Assembly: GCA_003255025.1 (NCBI GenBank)
Contig: QANY01005064.1
Location: 744,001 to 808,000, forward strand
Length of the DNA: 64,000 bases
Direction of reading: 5' to 3'
Source of the DNA: Datisca glomerata
Taxonomy: Eukaryota; Streptophyta; Magnoliopsida; Cucurbitales; Datiscaceae
Positions 1 through 10,689 of the stretch are shown here, piece after piece. Numbering within the stretch: position 1 is the first letter of the stretch; each line of letters starts with the position of its first letter. The notes under the pieces are model-generated. The model was not told where the DNA came from. It did no database searches and saw nothing but the letters and a program-made list of their open reading frames with translations. The translations under genes were made by a program, and so were the position numbers.

Positions 1-1370
1 TTATTATAGAAAGTATTATGACATAGTTGCTAAGTCTATTTTGATAATTTATTAAATACATAAAATTTAAATTATTAACTCTTTTATTTATTTATGTTTG
101 AATTCGGAAAATACTAATATCAAAAGCTTTGCTTTTAATTATTACAAAATAACATATCTCTAATTGTAGCTTAGACAATTGTTTTAGTTATAGCATCATA
201 TTTTATTTTTCCAACAACACAATATTTTATTTATTTGTATTACATTATGTCTCTGTTTTTTTTTATAATCTCCATTAAGGGCTTTTTTATATCTTTACAA
301 TGAGTTAAAGAAAAATAAGATTCACCACATTATGAGAATGAAGTTGACAAGTTGGAAGCCGTGGCCCAAGGCAAATAACATACCTTCAAATGTAGCAGAA
401 ACCTCCAAAAGCCTGTGTTTGAGCAATCCGGAAAAAAAATCATGGTACAAATATTGAGTAGGTAGCAATGCTAATTACAAGGAGATTGTGTAAATCTTGA
501 TTTTACAAAATAGACGCGATTTTTTTGTGCAAATAATACATATTAACTAACTAATGTTTAACATAAATTTACATTTTCAATATGAAAATAGCTCATATGA
601 TTTGTTTAATTAGTGGAATTTATATTTTATTTTCTTATATTCCAATAGCCGTAGTTGTATAATATAAAAGAACATGGTCATTAATTTATTTTTCTTTTGA
701 AATGCATAGAATAAGTTATAATGGTTGGCCATTTTAGCGATCTGTCAATTTATGTGAGTGACTTATAAGTTGTAGCTAAAGCTTGAACAAATATGCTATC
801 TTATAATGTTGATATATAAAGATATATTTTGGTTGACTACATTCATCTATATTGATACATTTGATTCTAAAATGAGAATTGAATATGATGGATTTTCAAG
901 AATATATAAAAATTATATATACAACGTATTAGCTAAAAAATTATAAATTACCCATGTAGGTTGACTAGATATTGACCAACATATATCAGGTGAACATTGA
1001 CTTTTGAATCTAATAATCACAAGATTTTTTGTTATATGATTTTCAGGTTAATTATCTTTTCATCATGTTAAATTGATATCTTATTATAGCTCAAAGTACT
1101 AAATTAACATATCGTTATCTTATTGCAAGTTATTGTTCAAAATAATATATATTAATCCGTGCAACGTACGAGCATTTAACAAATAGGTGACAATATCACT
1201 CCTATTAAACCTTATAACCCTTCAAATTCTCAAAATTTGAGTAATGCGGACGTATGCTGATGATGTCAGAAACTCAAACTCTGTTGACGTAAGCAGATTT
1301 AATCTTGTGGTTTAAGATTGATCTGGTGGGTTGTCATGATAGTGACAGGGATTCACTTGAAAGTTGGGAA
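1..1370. other. AT-rich intergenic DNA, no gene seen
   Basis: This stretch is highly AT-rich with frequent stops in all frames. I see no protein similarity, RNA gene or clear repeat boundary. It is probably old decayed repeat DNA. Confidence 0.5.
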
Positions 1371-1371
1371 A

Positions 1372-1637
1372 TTAGGATTTGGATCCTCTCAACTTCATTG
1401 GAACAGGAGAAAGACATGTTGCATTTGTGTTGTCCATTTAAAAAATGGACGGTCTAGATTTAAAATCAGAAAAAGATAAGTAGAAAAAGAAAAAAATAAA
1501 AAAGTTTAAGAAATTATTTTGTCACCTCAATACATGTGTTAATGTGATCCTAATTGTCCTCCTTTGCACGGATGACTAGGATTTGATGGAAATACCCCTC
1601 ATGTTGAGAATCCCAACAAGTGGGGATCCAAATCCAA
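1372..1637. mobile_element. Possible MITE with short terminal inverted repeats
   Basis: The left end reads TTAGGATTTGGATCC and the right end, in reverse complement, reads TTGGATTTGGATCC, about 265 bp apart with no coding capacity between them. The layout suits a small non-autonomous DNA transposon. No convincing target-site duplication was found, so the limits are approximate. Confidence 0.35.
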
Positions 1638-1902
1638 GAAATAGATGCTCCTATTGGGGATCACGAGGATCCCAACAATAAGGATTATGTTTGTAAAATT
1701 GTGGTCATCCATGAAAAATGATAGTTACGATCATGTTTGCACATGTGCTAATTGACAAGACTTTTTTTAAAAAAAATTATATTTTTACTTTGTTTTCTTC
1801 TTAGACTAAATTTGGGTCATTTATTCTCAGAGTGTAGGTCCAATTTAACATGATTCTTCTCCTATTCATGGAGAAAGAGAGAACCCTAATCCTACTCGTA
1901 TA

Positions 1903-3196
1903 TGTAGGATCGATATGGAAACTCAAAGAGGGTGAATTGGGTGATGAGTTTAAATTAAAAACAAACTTAAAACTTTTGACAATCAAGTGAAAAATTGATG
2001 TTTAAGAATGAACTTCAATATTCCATGAGTTTAACGCTTAAAAGGATAAATAAGTAATAGATCAAAGTATTAAAGAAAATAATACTAGCGATAATATAAG
2101 TGCAGAAATATAAATCAAGCAAATAAAATAAATTGTGGAAGCTTAAAGTGTGGAACTTAAACTGTAGAAATTATGTGGGAGCAATTTAAGTGCAGAAAAT
2201 AAATAGCACTAAATAAAAAAGAAGGAGGAGAAGAAAATAGGCACACGATATTTTTATGTGATTTGAAAAATCCTATACATACATCCACCCTCCAAGACCC
2301 CCTTAGAGATTTTTAAACTCACAATCTTCTCACAGGTGAAGACTGAATCTTAAAAATCTCAAAAGATTATGTGTTTCGAGATTTAGTGATCTCTTACAAA
2401 AATACTTTCAAAATAGTAGAATCTCCAATCTAAGCTCACAAAAAATTATTTTGCTCACTCAAGAAAAATACTAGTATAAAGCTCAAAATATAAAGAGAGA
2501 TTTAAGAAAGTATTGGAAGAGTTTTAGGAGCAAGTCTCTTTGGCTATGAATTGTGTTTTGTGAAGAGAAATAATGTGTATTTATGAAGGAGATGGAGGTT
2601 AGAGTTTAGGCGGGGAAATTCAATTTTTGAATATGAACAAAGGAACTCAATCCTCAATAAGGAGGACAAAAATCCTTGACCTAAAAGGCAATGAATTCTC
2701 CTACCCAAAATAACATAACATGACCAAAAACTATTTTTGGTAAACTCCATATCTTTTTATCAACTTGAAATTAAAACTTACTTTGCTTGTGATTTGTCAT
2801 CATCTCCATCTAATGTGTTTTGCCTATTTGGCAATATATATATATGATTTTTTGTGTTTAGGCTTTTTATGGATGGGGACTGACTGTCTGTTGATGAAAT
2901 ATGTGATTCCCTTCTCTTTATAATTATCAGGATATGCATCCCTAAATAAATTGAGCTTTAATAAAGATAAATAAAATGAGTAAGCTCCTAATAAAAATTA
3001 CATGAAAGAAAACATCTTCGTAATCTTCAATCTTCATGCTTTATTAACTCTTATGAAAATAAATATTTTCACGATCTTCAATTTGCATGCCTTGTAATAA
3101 TTTTTCCAATACCCTCTGCAAATTTGATTAAACTTATTAGTAATGTCAATATTTTGTTATCATCAAAAGTTATCTCATAAAGATACAGAGCTAACA
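1903..3196 (-). repeat. 3' LTR of the gag-only element
   Basis: On the minus strand this LTR starts TGTTAGC at 3196 and ends in CA at 1903. It matches 5036-6253 over its full length with indels. The outer TSD GTATA sits at 1898-1902. Confidence 0.85.
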
Positions 3197-3210
3197 ATCT
3201 CCTCCTTTTG
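3197..3210 (-). other. Polypurine tract
   Basis: The minus strand reads CAAAAGGAGGAGAT directly before the TGTTAGC start of the 3' LTR. That is the expected place and composition of the plus-strand priming tract. Confidence 0.75.
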
Positions 3211-3539
3211 TATGACAAACCATTGAGACAAAAACTATTTAATCAAATAAATTTAATTTACTCCTCCTAAATATATGCTTACCCATCAAGATCAAAAAAT
3301 AACTCTTAAACATATTCTATTTTCTCCCCTTTTGTTCAAAAAGAATAAATCAATAATAATGATGTAAACAATACTTTTTGTTTTCTTGGCATGGTGAGTA
3401 GAAGAAATAAATAAATTAATATCTAAAATTCTCAAGGCAAACTTGTTTTTATAAAATATTTCAACATTTAAAAGTTAACTTTTGGTATCCAAATCTTTTT
3501 GGGTCCTAGATGGTTAGTGTTGTAGAGAGACTATTTTTT

Positions 3540-4972
3540 TCATGAAAAATAGCTTTCTTTTTATAAAAGCATTAACTTGTATGACCTTTAACCCCACAAT
3601 AAGGACAAATAATAGGAGGAAATTGTGGTGGTTTTATAAAAAAAATTGTGATTTTTTTCTTTTTGAAATTGATATCCTAATCCTCTTTTATCAGAAACAT
3701 TTCTTTGATTGTCAAGAAGTTTATCAGGATTATTTCTTCCATTTATAAATTTAAACTGGTTGAATTTAAATCATTTTCTTTCTTTTGACTTTGAATAAGA
3801 TCTCGATATAAAACATGTAAGGTTATTTTGATTTACAAATTCTGACTTTTCTAAGACTCATTTTCTTCTTGAAATTTTGATAAACCATTTTTCATAATTT
3901 TATTCTTTAAGCGAAGTTTTTCAAATTCACTATAAAACTCTTCAAAAGCATTTTCAAGTTCTTCATAACTAGGTTTATCATTTAAAGTTAGCTTAAAAGA
4001 ACTTACCTCATCTTTTGAATTTGAAAAACTTCTTCTTCACCATCGGAGTCGCTATTATCGGTCTCATCCATATTGCCTTGAATGCTCTTCTTTTGAACTT
4101 CTTTGGAGCATTACTTAGATTTGGACAAATGGCTTTTATGTGTTCGGGCTTTTTTACATTCATAGCATGTGAGTGTGTCACTTGGTATCTTTTTGCATCT
4201 TTTCTTAGAGCATTTTCCTTTTGTTTAGGAATTTCTTGAATCTTCTTGTGAGTAGAGCTATGCCATCTTTCTCATTATAGTCATCCTTCTCATCATCGAA
4301 TTTTTTTCAAGTATTGATTTTAGTGCAATGCACTTCTTCTTTGGTGTTTCTCCTTCATCATTTTCATTTAACCTCATTTCATGCCTCATCAATGAGCCAA
4401 TAAATTCTTCAGGGAGAAGTGTGTTGAGATCTTTGGCTTCTTGAACGGCGGTCACTTTAGCCTCCCGATTCTTTAGTAGACACCTAAGAATTTTTCTCAC
4501 CATTTCAATATTAGGATAAGTCTTGCCAAAAGATTTCAAGTCATGAATAATATCGGTGAAACGAGTAAACATATCACGAATGAATTCGTCATGCTTCATT
4601 TTAAATAATTCATAGCTATGAACAAGCATGCTAATTTTAGATTCTTTAACTTGATTTTCCTTCATGTGTGAATTCTAACATGTGTCATATAGATTTAGCA
4701 TATTCATATGTAGAAATTCTATTAAATTCATTTTTGTCAAGATCATAAAACAAAACATTCATAAACTTAGCATTTAAAGAAATTTTCTTCTTATCATCAT
4801 CATTCCATTCACTACTTGAATTGGGAACATTTTTACCATCTATAGTTTTGAATGGAATGTGAGCATCATTTTCAGCAATATCCCGTAAATCATAGTCAAT
4901 CGATTGAATATAAATCATTACCATTGAAAAAATGAGGTCTAGTGGTAGATTGACATTTAATAAAAGAACCAC
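3540..4972 (-). pseudogene. Degenerate copia-type Gag (UBN2 family) with zinc-knuckle remnant
   Basis: Gag would form the RNA-packaging particle of the element. The first open piece (4972-4685) ends in a UBN2-like stretch (SSSEWNDDDKKKISLNAKFM). The second (4665-4258) continues with the conserved core: YELFKMKHDEFIRDMFTRFT, then IEMVRKILRCL, then KVTAVQEAKDLNTL and EEFIGSLMRHE. Further downstream a CCHC zinc knuckle is recognisable as CYECKK followed, in another frame, by EHIKAICP, so a frameshift splits the knuckle. There is a stop or frame change between the first two pieces. The gene starts about 60 bp inside the 5' LTR boundary, as expected for gag. No pol domain follows. Confidence 0.8.
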
Positions 4973-5010
4973 TCATGGATGTCATAACTCAAGACAATAA
5001 GTCTTATGTA

Positions 5011-5035
5011 TAGAGTACCAATCTATGATATCAAT
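5011..5035 (-). other. Primer-binding site (initiator tRNA-Met type)
   Basis: On the minus strand, two bases after the 5' LTR end, the sequence TGATATCATAGATTGG resembles the canonical plant element site TGGTATCAGAGCTTGG (13 of 16 identical). The copy has decayed by point mutation. Confidence 0.75.
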
Positions 5036-6253
5036 TATATGATCGATATGGTAACCCGAGAGGGGGGTGAACTGGGTGACATGTTGAAATTAAAAGCAAT
5101 TTTAAATTTTTTTGCACTCAAGTAGAAAATGAATGTTCAAGAATGAACTTCAATATTACACGAGTTTAATGCTTGAAAAGATAAATAAGTAATAGATCAA
5201 AACGTTAAAGTAAATAATGCTTGCGATAATATAAGTGCGGAAATATAAAGCAAGTAAATAAAATGAATTACGGAAGCTTAAAGTGCGGAACTTAAATTAC
5301 AGAAATTAAGTGTGAGAAATTAAAATGCAAAAAATAAATAGAACCAAATAAAAAAGAGAAGAAGGAAAAGAATATATGCACATGATATTTTTACGTGGTT
5401 CAAGAAATCCTATTCCTACGTCTACGCTCCAAGACCTTTTTGAAATTTTTAAACCCACGATCTTCTTTCCAAAATCTTACAAACCTCACAAGGTTATGTG
5501 TATTGAGATTTAGTAATCTCTTATAAAAATTCTCTCAAAAGAGTAGAATCTTCAATCTAAGCTCACAAAATTTTATCTTACTCACTCAAGAAATTTGCTA
5601 GTATAAAGCTCAAAATATAAAGAGAGATTTAAGATAGTATTAGAAGAGTTTTAGGAGCAAGTCTATTTGGCTATGAATTGTGTTTTGTGATGAGAATTGA
5701 GATGTATTTATAGAGGAGAAGGAGGTTATGGTTTAGGAGGGAAAATTTAAATTTTGAATATGAACAAAGGAAATGACACTCTATCCTTAATAAGAAGGAC
5801 AAAAATCATTGACCTAAAAGGCAACGAATTCTCCTATCCAAAATAACATAATATGACAAAAAACTATTTTGGGTAAACTTCATCTTTTTTATCAACTTGA
5901 AATTGAAATTTACATTGTTTGTGATTTGTCATCATCTCCATCTAATGTATTTTGTCTATTTGACAATAGAAATATGATTTTTTGGTGTTTAGGTCTTTTA
6001 TGGATGGAGATTTAATTTAAGAATACGCATCCCTAAATAAATTGAGCTTTAATAAAGACAAATAAAATGAGTAAGCTCCTAATAAAAATTACATGAAAGA
6101 AAACATCTCCATGATCTTCAATTTTCATGCTTTATTAACTCATATGAAAATAAATAATTTTTCCAATAGTCTCTATAAACTTGATTAAACTTATTAATAA
6201 CGTCAAAGTTTTATTATCATCAAAAGTTATCTCATAGAGATATATGGCTAACA
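5036..6253 (-). repeat. 5' LTR of the gag-only element
   Basis: Direct repeat of 1903-3196. On the minus strand it starts TGTTAGC at 6253. The terminal CA is mutated to TA at 5036-5037. The outer TSD GTATA is at 6254-6258. Confidence 0.85.
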
Positions 6254-6258
6254 GTATA

Positions 6259-8185
6259 TATATATAAAGTTGGGTATGTAGTTTTTATATTATGCCACGT
6301 ATCAAAAATTATTAACTCTCATTACGCAATGTGTCATTTAATTTTTAATAGTCTAATATTAAAAAAATGATTCTATTGAATATATAAAAATATTAGTTGT
6401 GTCATATATAAATATGTATACATAAATTTTTTTGTATCATTATATATATATATAAAGTTATGTATGCATATTTGATATTGCGCTATGTGTCCATATCTCA
6501 AGCTTGCATGTGTATAAGAATAAACATTTAAGAATACTCACAATAATTTTATATCATTTTAAGAATACTCACAATAATTTTATATCATGTGTATAATTAA
6601 AATGATAGGGACTTTTCTTTTGAAAAGAAATAGATTAGGGGATTTTAAAATTCCTATAACCTTTTGGTATTTTCCTTTTGTTGTTTAATGTCAATTATGA
6701 TAAATGTATTACAATTAAGATGAATCTATTTGTTGAAACTGTAATCTATTTCGAATTCCACATAAAGTTTTTTTTAGAAGCATAAAGTTTTTTTGTCATA
6801 AACATAAGAATGTTAAGGATGAAATATTTAATAAGTTGAACACAATATTATTTGTACTGTTTATGTTATAACAATTATTGTGTTATTATCTTTCTTTTTT
6901 GAGAACTATTACGTTATTATTAGTAATTTAATTTATATTAGCAATAGACTGGTATTATAATTACTTAAAAAACTTAAATGATCGAATTAATATTTCTTAT
7001 AGATAGTAAACTTATTTATATCTAAACTTCAATATAGTACAATTACAAAAAATGTTGAACTTATATTTATATTAATTTATTATATTTAGCATTTTTTATA
7101 CAAGTTTTATATATGAATTTTTAATTATATTTTAAACTTAAAATGTATGACCAACAAATATTCTATAAAGCCTACAAAAATATTATAGTATTTGTGAATA
7201 TTATAGTATTTGTGAAGCTAAACTGTATATTCCAAAAGGGAAATATATTATCTACTGCCTTATAATTTTTTATGTAATTTATGATTTGCATAACAGAAAT
7301 ATTAAAAGGAAATGGAAATTGTTGAAACATTTCACATCCTATTTGTTCAAGTAACTAATTAATTACATAATGAAAATAATTTAATCACGTAATCAATAAG
7401 TATATAACTACTTATGATTATTGAAACTCATGGGAGAAACTAAACGTTTTAGTCATTTTAGCTTTTATGATGTACAACTTGTCTAAGAAATAGGCATTTT
7501 GATATGTACTTACATTATATGTATATTGAATAGAAATTAAGTTACTGAAGGTCAAATTGTCTAATTTTTTAACAATTAAAAATTCACAAGTAACGGGTTA
7601 ATCAAACTCAACAAAAATACTAATTAGATGTACAAATATATGCAAACAAAATTGTTAATTGTGTTAAATAGTAAATGGACTTTTATAACTATAATAGATA
7701 ATTTCTCTGAATGTGCTAATTAAACTAAATAACATTTGAGATTTTAAAGGGAATGTCAAATGGAACTAAAAAGCCAATGAAAAGTTTTTGCTACAGAAAA
7801 AGTATAAAAATGGCTAGACCAAATAAAATTAGCAACATTAGGAAACAAAGAAAAGCTATGTTGATCATAATTCTCTCATTTTTTGAAACTTCAATATCAT
7901 GTATCACTCACTACAAGGACACTCTAAATTTTTAATTAGTGTTCTATCTATAATTATTGATTAATATTCCAGTTTTTATAATTATAATTTTTGACGTCAT
8001 GTTAACTGATTTTCAATTGTTCGATCATCGTCTATTACAAATTTAATTTTTCTATTTGTTTAGATTACTTGCCAAAAGAACCGCTTATCGTGATTCATTT
8101 TACCATTTAGACTAAACCACAAAACCTCCCATATATGTACATGTTGTAAATTATTTTATGCCAACTTCATTCATATTCATTCTTA
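6259..8185. other. AT-rich intergenic DNA with a 31-bp tandem duplication
   Basis: I see no supportable gene here. A 30-base segment at 6527-6556 (beginning TTTAAGAATACTCAC) is repeated once at 6558-6587, and an 18-base segment (TATTATAGTATTTGTGAA) is doubled near 7190. The small reading frame at 7753-7935 has no recognisable motif and is probably chance. Confidence 0.5.
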
Positions 8186-8701
8186 CACTATAAGAAACAA
8201 GGGCTAAAGCCCCAAAAAGTCGTCGCGAAAAAAGTTTGTCCCGAGTTTCATCGCTTCACAATAAAAGATAGTGAAGTATAACCGCGCAGTGCAGACAGAA
8301 AGCAGAGAGTTGTTTCGCGAACAAAACGCCCGCGAACAGAAATCCCTCAGCCCATCGTCGTTCGTCGTCGATTATGGCCGGAGTTTACTTCCATTTCGCC
8401 AGCATTACACCCTCTCACTTTTATCTCACTCTCATTCACAAAAAAATCTCAATCTCTCAAATTACTAGCAAGAACTCCTCAAATCCTAAGTATATTTCTA
8501 ACTCCTTTGATCTCTTAAATTTGTTCTTCAAATCTTGAAATTATTCATTTTTTATGAATGGTGTATGGATATATGTCATCAATTTTGTAATATCTCTCTT
8601 TAATCCCTCTCAAACCCTAGATATAATGTCATCATTTTTTATGAATGTTCAAAATTCAATATAATCATCGTATTTTGCATGACACTCATTTTCAGGATAT
8701 C

Positions 8702-10160
8702 ATGGAGCCTGGATCACAAGATAACTCGGTGTTGTATTTACAAGATCAACATAGATCCCAACGTATTTGGGACTAGGAGGATTCTTGTGCTTTACATTGT
8801 CACCGACATACTGCAGTTGTTCATCATAACATGCCACTCCATAGACGTATTATTCCATATTTGATACGTGTTGGATTTTATAGAGTTGCGAGGGTTGGGT
8901 TTATCGCCCTCGACTGGCACTTGATCACATCTTTTGTGGAGAGATGACGTCTTGAAACACACACATTCTATATGACACATGGTGAGTGTACTATTACTCT
9001 ACAAGATGTGCAAATACAGTTAGGACTTCCAGTTGATGGGATGGCGGTAACGGGTAGTGCACATCGAGATTGGCTAAGGATATGTGATGATTTGTTATGA
9101 TTTCGACCAGGCCCACGTGATTTACAGGGATCACGTTTACTTATGACATGTTTGACTGCACATTTTTCCCCATTATCTGATGATGATGAAGAGCTTTATG
9201 TGCAACGTTATGCACGTGCATATATTCTATAACTTATCAGAGGTACCCTTTTGTGATAAGTCAAACATTAAGGTGCATTTGATATTCTTGCCTTTACTAT
9301 TAGATTTTACTGAGGCTGGTCATTATAGTTGGGGTAGTGCATGCATTGCATGGTTGTATAGGGAGATGTGCAAAGCCAACCATAAAAATGCTTCTAATAT
9401 TGCTGGCCCACTAGTATTACTGCAATTATGGACATGGGACCGATTTTCACATTTGGCACCAGTGAGGTTGCAACGGGCGAGGCATGATAATGTTGGGGAA
9501 GATGGACTTCCAATGCCACCTCCTCCTTTGGGTATACGGTAAGTTAATTCATTTGATTATTATATATGTATGTTATCATTTACATGTATTTAACTATGCA
9601 ATTTATCTCATAGATGGAGAGATATTTTTAGTCTCACAGAGAGCTCCACACATGTTCTTGAAGTATATCGATTTGCAGTAAACAGACAAACTCCAGATTA
9701 GGTAATACTATACTTTTTATTTGTGAGACAACCGCACAAGCAATAAGACAAGCGAATGCGGTTTATCAAGCTCTTTTGTCCCGAAGGCATAGAGTGCACA
9801 ACTCATCTTAAGGAAGTCAACAAGATTCACACATGCCTCGAGACAAATCATTTATGTCTCAGCAAGAGCCATACACGCCGTCAGTCTTTTATACATTTAG
9901 AGATGAGTCAGTGACTCAACTTAGTTCTAATTTTGAACCATTTCATCAACCTCAACGGCGTAGAGGAGGACGAGTTAGTGCTCCTAAAGGAGAAGGTAGA
10001 AGACGTGCCTGAAACTCACCTATTATGGAAGATACTCCTATTGTGGATGAAGACCCACATATTGTGGAGGAAGAACCATCGCTTACTGTGGAGGAAGAAC
10101 CACCGTTAACTATAGAGGAAGAAAATGTAGCAGCAGCTATTATGGAAGAATGTACATCAT
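8702..10160 (+). pseudogene. Plant mobile domain (MAIN-like) pseudogene
   Basis: From ATG at 8702 the translation follows the MAIN-like family: MEPGSQDNSVLYLQDQHRSQ, HRRIIPYLIRVGFYRVARVG, FIALDWHLI, GECTITLQDVQIQLGLPVDG, FRPGPRDLQGSRLL, then (open at 9180-9542) SWGSACIAWLYREMCKA, GPLVLLQLWTWDRFSHLAP and GLPMPPPPLGIR. A canonical donor (CG|GTAAGT, about 9539) and acceptor (CATAG, about 9613) join to an exon reading WRDIFSLTESSTHVLEVYRF. The tail has an acidic repeat (IVDEDP, IVEEEP, LTVEEEP, LTIEEEN). In-frame stops after QRIWD, VER, DDLL and AYIL plus a frameshift near 9245 kill the gene. Family members act in meristem maintenance and silencing in Arabidopsis; transposon-borne copies have no established role. 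Confidence 0.8.
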
Positions 10161-10432
10161 GACAAGTAACTCAACTACAAATATATGAAAGACGCCCAAG
10201 GAGAATGAGAAGACGACCACCGTGTGGAACGCGATTGATTTATATTTTTTATATTTGGATATTTGTAGAATAATATAAAATGTAAAGTCATAAAATTTGT
10301 TAAAAATGTATGTTGTTCATTGAGAATGTGTGATAAAGTTATAAAATGTTCTGCAGGATGGATGATTTTTGTATGCATGTTGCGTTATAGGTTGGGTTGA
10401 TAATTTTTGTATGTGGGTGGAAGCATCTATAC

Positions 10433-10531
10433 TGAAGGCGTTTTTGCAAAAGACGCCTTCAGGTGCCTAAAGGCGTCTTTTCTAAAGACGACTTTTGCCA
10501 ACTCGAAGTCGTCTTTACAAAAGACGCCTTC
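10433..10531. repeat. Cluster of short AAAGACGNCTT motifs in both orientations
   Basis: Within about 100 bases at least six copies of AAAGACGCCTT, AAAGACGAC or their reverse complements alternate, some as near palindromes (for example AAAGACGCCTTC following GAAGGCGTTTTTGC). The arrangement is like the transposase-binding subterminal repeats of CACTA elements, which is an inference only. Confidence 0.6.
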
Positions 10532-10689
10532 CGACGTGGTCATTTTCACCTTAATTTTAGAATTAGTTTCAAAACTAGATTATTTCCAGAATTTATTTTA
10601 AAAATATTCTCAAATAATGAGAATTATGGTAAGAGTGAGACGAACGATGATTATACCGTAATGACACTTCCAATTGGTTAGCACCATAA

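Larger units (their letters stand above)
1898..6258 (-). mobile_element. Complete gag-only LTR retrotransposon (copia-type) with TSDs
   Basis: Two direct repeats of about 1.2-1.3 kb flank 1.84 kb of internal DNA, and the 5-bp duplication GTATA lies on both sides (1898-1902 and 6254-6258). On the minus strand the order is 5' LTR, a primer-binding site resembling initiator tRNA-Met, a gag-like reading frame, a purine-rich tract and the 3' LTR. No protease, integrase, reverse transcriptase or RNase H region is visible, so the element is non-autonomous and must have been moved by proteins from elsewhere. The LTRs differ at many positions and in length (1,294 versus 1,218 bp), so the insertion is old. 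Confidence 0.85.
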
